From: Atopobium sp034113385
Lineage (GTDB): Bacteria; Actinomycetota; Coriobacteriia; Coriobacteriales; Atopobiaceae
Assembly (NCBI RefSeq): GCF_034113385.1
Contig: NZ_JAXEXL010000022.1
Span: forward strand, 1 to 7,099
Reading direction: 5' to 3'
Length of the DNA: 7,099 bases
Positions 1 to 5,110 of this stretch are shown piece after piece. Positions within the stretch are counted from its first letter, which is position 1, and each line of letters begins with the position of its first letter. Below the pieces are notes generated by a model. That model did not search any database, was not told the DNA's origin, and was given only the letters and a program-made list of their open reading frames with translations. The position numbers and the translations under genes are program-made.

Positions 1-750
1 GGTAAATCTTCTTTAACCAATAAGCTGGCTGGTCGTGCACGTTCCATTGTTTCTGATGTTGCGGGCACTACTCGAGATGCCATAGATATTGTAGTAGAGC
101 AAAACAATCAGAAATATCGTTTGGTAGATACTGCAGGTATGCGCAAGCGTACGGTTGTTCATGAAGACATTGAGTACTACAGCATGGTACGTGGTCTGCG
201 CGCCATGGACAAAGCCGATGTATGTTTGTTAGTCATTGATTCGGTTGATGGCGTTACCGAGCAAGACCAGAAGATTGCAGCACTTGCCATTGAGCGCGGT
301 TGTGCGCTGGTTGTTTTACTTAATAAATGGGACTTGCTTGAGGACGATGTGCAGCGTGAGCATGTAATTAATTCCATTGCTCAGCGTCTAACCTTTGCTT
401 CATGGGCACCGTACATTCGTATTTCTGCGCTTACTGGTCGTAGTGTCGATAAGGTTTTACAGCTTGCTTCCCAAGTAGCAGATGCACGTTCTCAGCGTAT
501 CTCGACTGCTCATCTCAATAAACTCATTACTCGTCTGCGTGAAACAGGCCATACCGTTGTCGATAAGAGCCGTCGCTTGAAGGTTAAGTATGCAACGCAG
601 GTTGCCATCAATCCTCCTACCTTTACCTTCTTTTGTAACGCTCCGGATTTGGTGGATGACAACTACGAGCGGTATTTGGAAAATCGCCTGCGTGAAACGT
701 ACCCGCTCCAGGGCACTCCCATCCGTCTGAGGTTCCGCAAGAAGGACTAG
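1..750 (+). CDS. der: Ribosome biogenesis GTPase Der (EngA), 3' part
   Basis: Der is a tandem two-G-domain GTPase that binds the 50S subunit during its maturation in the cytoplasm. The window opens inside the P-loop of the second G domain, so the reading frame starts at base 1 and 249 residues remain; roughly the first 180-190 residues, including the first G domain, lie upstream. Visible motifs, numbered from base 1, are GKSS (1-4, G1), GTTRDA (22-27, G2), DTAGMRKR (43-50, G3), NKWD (108-111, G4) and SALTG (142-146, G5). The G3 sequence followed by basic residues is characteristic of the second G domain of Der. Residues from about 155 to the end form the KH-like RNA-binding domain, ending in a basic RLRFRKKD tail. 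The TAG stop is followed after one base by the plsY start, which suggests cotranscription and translational coupling. Nothing looks broken; the truncation is only the window edge. Confidence 0.96.
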   Translation, partial: GKSSLTNKLAGRARSIVSDVAGTTRDAIDIVVEQNNQKYRLVDTAGMRKRTVVHEDIEYYSMVRGLRAMDKADVCLLVIDSVDGVTEQDQKIAALAIERGCALVVLLNKWDLLEDDVQREHVINSIAQRLTFASWAPYIRISALTGRSVDKVLQLASQVADARSQRISTAHLNKLITRLRETGHTVVDKSRRLKVKYATQVAINPPTFTFFCNAPDLVDDNYERYLENRLRETYPLQGTPIRLRFRKKD

Positions 751-751
751 T

Positions 752-1423
752 ATGGCAAATCCACTGTTCATTACCGTATGCCTGAGTCTTGGCACCTATT
801 TGATTTGTGGCATTCCGTTTGGCCTTATCATCACCTCACTTATGACGCATACCGATATTCGTTCCATGGGTTCGGGCAATATTGGTTCGACTAACGTAGG
901 GCGTTCGGTGGGCAAAACCGCTGCCGCATTAACGCTTATAGCAGATACCTGTAAAGCACTTGTCTGCAGTGTTCTGACTCGTGAAGTTGTGGTAGCAACA
1001 CTGGCAGCAGGTCAGCGTAGCGCTACTATGCCAGATGGTGCTTGGGGATGGATTGGTGGCATCGTTGTGGCAATGGCAATCATAGGTCATGTATTCTCAC
1101 CATATCTGCACTTTACAGGTGGTAAGGGCATTGCTGCAGGCTTTGGTGCCATTATTGGGTATGCACCTTTGGTTGCCTGCGGTCTGCTCATAGTATTTTT
1201 AGGGCTGGTTTGTACTACCAAACTTGTTTCTGCAGGATCAGTAGCAGCCGCAATCTCTATGCCCGTTTGGATTATTGTGTTATATCACGCAACACCTCAG
1301 GTGCTTGTGAGCATTATGCTTGCTTCCTGCATTGTTGTGTGGGCACATCGCTCTAATATTGGCAAGTTACTTCAGGGAGAAGAAAAGCAGTTTTCTTTTC
1401 ATGCTTCTAATGAGGAGAAATGA
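752..1423 (+). CDS. plsY: Acyl-phosphate:glycerol-3-phosphate acyltransferase PlsY
   Basis: PlsY is an integral membrane enzyme that transfers the acyl group of acyl-phosphate (made by PlsX) to the sn-1 position of glycerol-3-phosphate, giving lysophosphatidic acid, the first committed phospholipid intermediate. The 223-residue product is somewhat longer than the usual 190-210. Three family motifs are present: GSGNIGSTN (40-48), GHVF...FTGGKG (112-126) and AHRSNIGKLLQGEEK (198-212). Several hydrophobic segments fit the multi-pass fold, at about 5-30, 56-76, 101-119, 131-153, 160-178 and 183-197. Motif 1 has Ile and Ser where many homologues read GSGNPGATN. The stretch at 77-100, between membrane segments, carries the extra length. 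The start is supported by GAAGGA at 741-746, five bases upstream and inside the end of der. Its stop overlaps the first possible gpsA start, and GpsA makes its substrate. Confidence 0.95.
   Translation: MANPLFITVCLSLGTYLICGIPFGLIITSLMTHTDIRSMGSGNIGSTNVGRSVGKTAAALTLIADTCKALVCSVLTREVVVATLAAGQRSATMPDGAWGWIGGIVVAMAIIGHVFSPYLHFTGGKGIAAGFGAIIGYAPLVACGLLIVFLGLVCTTKLVSAGSVAAAISMPVWIIVLYHATPQVLVSIMLASCIVVWAHRSNIGKLLQGEEKQFSFHASNEEK
1412..1417 (+). promoter_or_regulatory. Ribosome binding site that decides the gpsA start
   Basis: GAGGAG lies inside the last codons of plsY. It is only 2 bases from the ATG at 1420, which is too close for normal initiation, but 8 bases from the in-frame ATG at 1426. The spacing therefore favours 1426. 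This is read directly from the sequence; the choice of start is inference. Confidence 0.7.
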
Positions 1424-1425
1424 GT

Positions 1426-2442
1426 ATGTCGCATACGGTTTGCGTTATTGGAGCTGGTTCTTGGGGTACTGCTGCAGCAGGCTTGGTAGCTCCGCATGCC
1501 GATACGGTTGTGTTGTGGGCGCACTCAAAACAGGTAGCAGATGCTATTTGTGCTACGCATCATAACCCCTGCTATCTGAGTGATTATGAGTTGCCTCGCA
1601 ATGTACTTGCTACAAGTTCTATTGCGCAAGCCGTGCAAGATGCCTCTGAACTTTTATTTGTGGTTCCTTCTGCTCATCTACGCAGTGTGGCTGCACAAGT
1701 GGCACCATATCGCAAGGCACACACGCCTTCGTTAGTGCTTACCAAGGGCATGGAACATGTGGGCGCTAAAACTATGGCAGCAGTTGTTGCAGAAGAGCTC
1801 GGTGAGCCAGACTTGGTATGTGCATTGTCTGGTCCCAATCATGCAGAAGAGATATGCAAAGGTATGGTCGCTGCATCTGTTATTGCTGGACCTCGCATGG
1901 ATATAGTAGAGCGCTTTCAAGCATTGGTGCTTTCTCAGAGTTTTAGAACGTATATTTCTAATGATCTTATTGGTGTGGAAGTGTGTGGCGCTGTCAAAAA
2001 TATTATTGCCATTGCCGCTGGCATGGCTGTGGGGTATGGTCAGGGAGATAATACCCTTGCAGTCATTATGACGCGCGGCTTGGCAGAGATTGGACGTATT
2101 GTGAGCGCAGTTGGTGGTGACCCCATGACGTGCATGGGTCTTGCTGGCATGGGAGACCTTGTTGCCACCTGTACGTCTGAGCATTCTCGTAATCGTAGTT
2201 TTGGCGTAGCATTGTCTGCAGGCACAACATTAGAGGAGTATGAAGCACAAACGCACATGGTGGTTGAAGGTGCGCGTGCCGCAAAGAGTGTGTATAAGAT
2301 TGCGCTGGATAAACATATTGAAGTGCCTATTACCAAGGCAATTCATGCCATTTTGTATGAGGGAGTTTCCCTTGAGCAAGGATTGAAGGAGTTGTTGGGA
2401 CGCAAACCGCGTAACGAGTTCTATGGGTTTGAACGAGACTAA
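1426..2442 (+). CDS. gpsA: NAD(P)H-dependent glycerol-3-phosphate dehydrogenase GpsA
   Basis: GpsA reduces dihydroxyacetone phosphate to sn-glycerol-3-phosphate with NAD(P)H in the cytoplasm, feeding phospholipid synthesis through the adjacent PlsY. The product has 338 residues from this start, a normal length. The N-terminal Rossmann fold shows VIGAGSWGT (7-15) as the dinucleotide loop, then VVPSAHLRSV, LTKGME (105-110) and SGPNHAEE (135-142). The C-terminal helical domain has the family signature around the catalytic Lys191 (GAVKN), followed by GDNTLA, GLAGMGDL with Asp244, SRNRSFG with Arg255-Asn256, and EGARAAK from Glu281. I chose ATG 1426 on ribosome-binding-site spacing; ATG 1420, which would give 340 residues and an ATGA overlap with the plsY stop, is the alternative. 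All expected catalytic residues are present. Rpe follows after 11 bases, with AAAGGA at 2441-2446 as its binding site. Confidence 0.95.
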   Translation: MSHTVCVIGAGSWGTAAAGLVAPHADTVVLWAHSKQVADAICATHHNPCYLSDYELPRNVLATSSIAQAVQDASELLFVVPSAHLRSVAAQVAPYRKAHTPSLVLTKGMEHVGAKTMAAVVAEELGEPDLVCALSGPNHAEEICKGMVAASVIAGPRMDIVERFQALVLSQSFRTYISNDLIGVEVCGAVKNIIAIAAGMAVGYGQGDNTLAVIMTRGLAEIGRIVSAVGGDPMTCMGLAGMGDLVATCTSEHSRNRSFGVALSAGTTLEEYEAQTHMVVEGARAAKSVYKIALDKHIEVPITKAIHAILYEGVSLEQGLKELLGRKPRNEFYGFERD

Positions 2443-2453
2443 AGGATACAATT

Positions 2454-3128
2454 ATGCAGCACGAGGTTTTAATTGCTCCATCAATCTTATCGGCAGACTT
2501 TATGTGTCTGGGTGACGAGCTTGATCGAATTGCTACAGCTGATTACATCCATTTTGATGTCATGGACGGAAACTTTGTCCCTAATTTGTCTTTTGGTATT
2601 CCTGTTTTAAAGCAGGTTAAGGCTCATTGTGATATACCCGTAGACGTACATCTCATGATTCGCAATCCAGATGAGATGATAGATACCTATCTTGATGCTG
2701 GTGCGGATATGCTGTGCTTTCATATAGAAGCTGCTCAACATGCACACCGTATCATTTCTCGCATTCATGAGCGTGGAGCACGTGCTGGTGTAGCCCTTAA
2801 CCCCGGTACATCTGTTACACTGCTCGATTCACTGCTGTATGATGTGGACATGATTCTTATTATGAGCGTCAATCCTGGCTATGGTGGTCAAAGCTATATC
2901 CCTACCACTGCTCAAAAGCTCAAAAAGCTGCGTGCTTTGTGTCAGGAGGCTGGCGTGTCACCTTTAATTGAGGTTGATGGCGGCATTACTACCCAAACTG
3001 CACAGGAGGTTTGCAGCTGTGGTGCAAACCTGTTGGTAGCTGGCAGTGCGGTATTTTGTGGTGACTATGCTCAAAATATTTCTGATTTGCGCACTGCTGG
3101 TAAAGCTGGCATGGGCCAGCAGGTATAA
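2454..3128 (+). CDS. rpe: Ribulose-phosphate 3-epimerase
   Basis: Rpe interconverts D-ribulose 5-phosphate and D-xylulose 5-phosphate in the pentose phosphate pathway. It is a metal-dependent (beta/alpha)8 barrel of the cytoplasm. The product has 224 residues, the usual size. Conserved blocks appear in order: APSILSADF (8-16), HFDVMDGNFVPN (33-44), VDVHLMI (63-69), ALNPGT (114-119), MSVNPGYGGQ (137-146), IEVDGGI (172-178) and VAGSAVF near the end. The four metal ligands expected for the family, His33, Asp35, His66 and Asp175, are all present, and Asp35 and Asp175 are also the acid/base pair. The start has AAAGGA at 2441-2446, seven bases upstream. The gene has no obvious functional link to gpsA before it or the cysteine desulfurase after it; close packing suggests the same transcript. 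A 9-bp perfect inverted repeat lies within its 3' third. Confidence 0.96.
   Translation: MQHEVLIAPSILSADFMCLGDELDRIATADYIHFDVMDGNFVPNLSFGIPVLKQVKAHCDIPVDVHLMIRNPDEMIDTYLDAGADMLCFHIEAAQHAHRIISRIHERGARAGVALNPGTSVTLLDSLLYDVDMILIMSVNPGYGGQSYIPTTAQKLKKLRALCQEAGVSPLIEVDGGITTQTAQEVCSCGANLLVAGSAVFCGDYAQNISDLRTAGKAGMGQQV
3007..3031 (+). repeat. Perfect 9-bp inverted repeat inside rpe
   Basis: AGGTTTGCA (3007-3015) and TGCAAACCT (3023-3031) are exact reverse complements separated by a 7-base loop. In the mRNA this would form a compact hairpin across Rpe codons 185-193. There is no T-run after it, so it does not look like an intrinsic terminator. It may be chance or coding-driven; no function is claimed. 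Confidence 0.5.
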
Positions 3129-3139
3129 CCGAGGCTTGT

Positions 3140-4306
3140 ATGACATCTGATTTTATCTATTTGGATTATGCGGCATCTGCACCCGTGCGGAAAGAAGCCT
3201 TTGCTGCATTACAAGACTATAGAGAAAAGCCGTTTGCTGGCGCCAATCCTAATTCGCTGCATACCTTAGGTAGGTTAGCTTCTCAAGAACTTGAGACCTC
3301 GCGTAAGCGTATAGCACAGGCGTTGGGAGGCGGTTTTAGGCCAACGGACATCGTGTTTACCTCTGGTGGTACAGAAGCTAATAACATGGCTGTATATGGC
3401 ATTGCAGAGGCCATGCGTAAAAAGGACACTGCACGAACAAAAGTGATTTTTTCTGCCATCGAACATGACTCTGTGTTAGACCTTGTTCCTGCCATGCGTG
3501 AGCGGGGCTTTGAGGTGATATTAGTGCCACCTCAATCTGATGGGTCAATACATCCTGAGGATTTGCAAAAACTCATGGACAATCAGGTTGCCCTTGTTTC
3601 TATCATGTCTGCAAACAATGAAACAGGCATAGTAAATGATGTGGACAGTCTCGCGCAGCTTGTTCATGCATATAAAGCGCCGTTTCATACGGATGCGATT
3701 CAGGCGTTTGCACGTATTCCTCTTGCGCTTGCTCAAGTGGATGCTGTAAGTATTGCTTCCCATAAAATTGGTGCTCCCATTGGTATAGGTGTATTGGCAT
3801 TGCGTCGAACCTGTCCTTTTAAAGCACAAACGTTTGGCGGTGGGCAGGAACTAGGACGCCGTCCAGGTACACAAGATGTACAAAGTGCGTATGTTTTCTC
3901 AAAAGTTGCTCAGATGGTCGTAGAACAGATGAGTGAGGTACGGCCTTACGTAGCAGCTCATGCACAACGTGTCTATGATCACCTTTGTGCAGAAGGTACG
4001 CATATAGTGCCAACTACCACGGCTACTATGGACAACAATCGTTTGCCCGGTTTAGTGAGTGTATTAGTAGACGGCTTAGATTCTGAGACCTTGTTATTAC
4101 AGCTTGATGCCGCAAAGTTTGAAGTATCTGCTGGATCTGCTTGTTCTTCTGCATCGCTCAATCCAAGTCATGTGCTTACCGCTATGGGCATTCCACGCAA
4201 CTTGGCACTGGGATCTCTTCGTATTTCCTTTGATGAACGTGTTTCTTCAGAGGAACTCGATGCATTTTGCGATACGCTTTTGCAGATAGTAAAAACCTAT
4301 CGCTAG
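3140..4306 (+). CDS. Cysteine desulfurase, group I NifS/IscS-like
   Basis: This PLP-dependent class V aminotransferase-fold enzyme converts L-cysteine to alanine and leaves a persulfide on its active-site Cys, which donates sulfur to Fe-S cluster assembly or tRNA thiolation. The product has 388 residues, normal for the family. Visible motifs are YLDYAASAPV (7-16), NPNSLHTLGR, FTSGGTEANN, the PLP-stacking His109 in IEHDS, Asn160 in SANNETG, Asp185 and Gln188 in HTDAIQ, the Schiff-base Lys209 in ASHKIG, GGGQELGRRPGT, and the catalytic Cys335 in SAGSACSSAS. The extended loop around Cys335 places it in group I (NifS/IscS) and not SufS/CsdA. The segment after GGGQE reads LGRRPGT, where IscS-type proteins usually have RGxRSGT. 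GAGG at 3131-3134 supports the start, five bases away. No IscU, SufU, iscR or mnmA neighbour is visible, so the sulfur acceptor cannot be inferred and no gene symbol is given. Confidence 0.93.
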   Translation: MTSDFIYLDYAASAPVRKEAFAALQDYREKPFAGANPNSLHTLGRLASQELETSRKRIAQALGGGFRPTDIVFTSGGTEANNMAVYGIAEAMRKKDTARTKVIFSAIEHDSVLDLVPAMRERGFEVILVPPQSDGSIHPEDLQKLMDNQVALVSIMSANNETGIVNDVDSLAQLVHAYKAPFHTDAIQAFARIPLALAQVDAVSIASHKIGAPIGIGVLALRRTCPFKAQTFGGGQELGRRPGTQDVQSAYVFSKVAQMVVEQMSEVRPYVAAHAQRVYDHLCAEGTHIVPTTTATMDNNRLPGLVSVLVDGLDSETLLLQLDAAKFEVSAGSACSSASLNPSHVLTAMGIPRNLALGSLRISFDERVSSEELDAFCDTLLQIVKTYR

Positions 4307-4368
4307 CAACAAGGTAATCTTGTTCGTCTTCAACCGAATAAAGGCGGACCCGTTATTCAGGAGCCTAC
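4307..4368 (+). other. Only intergenic gap over 11 bases, with two small inverted repeats
   Basis: All other junctions are overlaps or gaps of 11 bases or fewer, so this 62-base gap is the likeliest boundary between transcription units. The first inverted repeat is AACAAG (4308-4313) with CTTGTT (4319-4324) around a 5-base loop. The second is GAATAA (4336-4341) with TTATTC (4353-4358), whose loop can add a GG/CC pairing. The second repeat ends just before the AGGAG at 4359-4363, which lies five bases from the next start codon and is its ribosome binding site. Neither stem is GC-rich or followed by a clean T-run, so I do not call a terminator. I see no convincing promoter boxes. Confidence 0.5.
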
Positions 4369-5103
4369 ATGACGCAGACCGATGCTCTTTTGCGACTTCA
4401 AGAAGTTGATTTGGAGTTGATTCGCACCAAGCGGGCGTTCGCCGCTCTTCCGCATCAAGATAAGATTCGTAAGATTAAGCAAGCAGCTAAAAGCCTAACG
4501 GCTGAGCTTACTAAGCTGGTAGGAGCGCGCAAGGATGTCCAAATTGATTTGGATGATAACCGTGCAACCCATCAACATATGCTTGATTTGGTGGAAGAGG
4601 TTTCTGCCAAGATGCGCACTACCAGCGATTACAGAGCTATTGCAGATCTTGAGGCGCAGCTGACCCATTTAGCTAAACGTATTGAGCGCCTTGATTTTGA
4701 AAAAGCAGCCCTTGATAAGAACTTAGTAAAGTTACAGCAATCCGAAGCTAAGGCTCATGCGCTTGGTCGTAAACTGCAGCATGAAGCTCAAGCGCAGGCA
4801 GATGCTTACAAAAAGGCAAGTTCAGATACTGAGGCCACACTTGCAAAACTTACAGACGAGCGCGCACAGCTGCTTGCCCAGCTTGATGCCCATCTTCTTG
4901 AGAAATACGAGGCAGCGAGCAAGCGCTTTGATGGCCTTGCAGTAGAGAAGCTTGTAGGCAACAACCCTTCAATTTGTCGCGTTTCTTTGCAACCAAGTTC
5001 GTATGCTGATATTCGTGCTCAAAACACAGAAATTACTACCTGTCCATACTGCCATCGCATGCTTATAGTGGTTGACCCTTCCTATACTGCCCAGAATAAG
5101 TAG
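4369..5103 (+). CDS. Coiled-coil zinc-ribbon protein (DUF164 / C4-type family)
   Basis: The product is a 244-residue hydrophilic protein with no signal peptide or membrane segment. Residues about 1-180 are rich in Leu, Lys, Glu, Ala and Gln in heptad-like spacing, fitting a long antiparallel coiled coil. The block around MRTTSDYRAIADLEAQL (82-98) matches the conserved centre of the bacterial C4-type zinc-ribbon family, whose members are thought to bind nucleic acid. The C-terminal ribbon normally has two CxxC knuckles. Here the second is intact (CPYC, Cys225 and Cys228, followed by HRML), but the first keeps only Cys203 in ICRVSLQPSSY; residue 200, where the other Cys is expected, is Pro. In mycobacteria the homologue sits beside nif3 and an RNase H gene; neither is visible here. 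The start is supported by AGGAG at 4359-4363. The cellular role is not established from this sequence. Confidence 0.85.
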   Translation: MTQTDALLRLQEVDLELIRTKRAFAALPHQDKIRKIKQAAKSLTAELTKLVGARKDVQIDLDDNRATHQHMLDLVEEVSAKMRTTSDYRAIADLEAQLTHLAKRIERLDFEKAALDKNLVKLQQSEAKAHALGRKLQHEAQAQADAYKKASSDTEATLAKLTDERAQLLAQLDAHLLEKYEAASKRFDGLAVEKLVGNNPSICRVSLQPSSYADIRAQNTEITTCPYCHRMLIVVDPSYTAQNK

Positions 5104-5106
5104 GTG
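5102..5106 (+). promoter_or_regulatory. Ribosome binding site supporting the coaBC start at 5111
   Basis: AGGTG overlaps the TAG stop of the preceding gene and lies 4 bases from ATG 5111. It matches the right-hand part of the AAGGAGGTGA consensus, which puts the core at a normal distance. The upstream in-frame ATG at 5072 would sit deep inside the previous gene and is less likely. ATG 5141 has only weak purine-rich sequence before it. Confidence 0.55.
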
Positions 5107-5110
5107 TATC

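Noticed and set aside
457..795. Minus-strand open frame of 112 codons across the der/plsY junction
   Set aside because: It is opposite conserved KH-domain codons of der and the plsY start, with no family signature.
1732..2184. Minus-strand open frame of 150 codons opposite gpsA
   Set aside because: Its product is rich in Cys, His and Asn with no recognisable motif, and it lies entirely opposite a well-supported gene; it is a shadow frame.
4121..4170. Assignment of the desulfurase as SufS (group II)
   Set aside because: The active-site Cys lies in an SAGSACSSAS loop typical of NifS/IscS, not in the RxGHHC-type segment of SufS.
4267..4295. Promoter for the second gene block (TTGCGA, 17 bases, TAAAAA)
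   Set aside because: Each box matches the consensus at only four of six positions and lies inside the end of the desulfurase gene; matches this weak are common in AT-leaning DNA.
4308..4324. Intrinsic terminator after the cysteine desulfurase
   Set aside because: The stem is only 6 bp with two GC pairs, and the bases that follow (TTCGTCTTCAA) are not a clean T-run.
5072..5110. Upstream in-frame start of coaBC at 5072, overlapping the zinc-ribbon gene
   Set aside because: It would overlap the previous gene by 32 bases and add residues with no family match, while ATG 5111 has a suitable ribosome binding site right at the stop of the previous gene.
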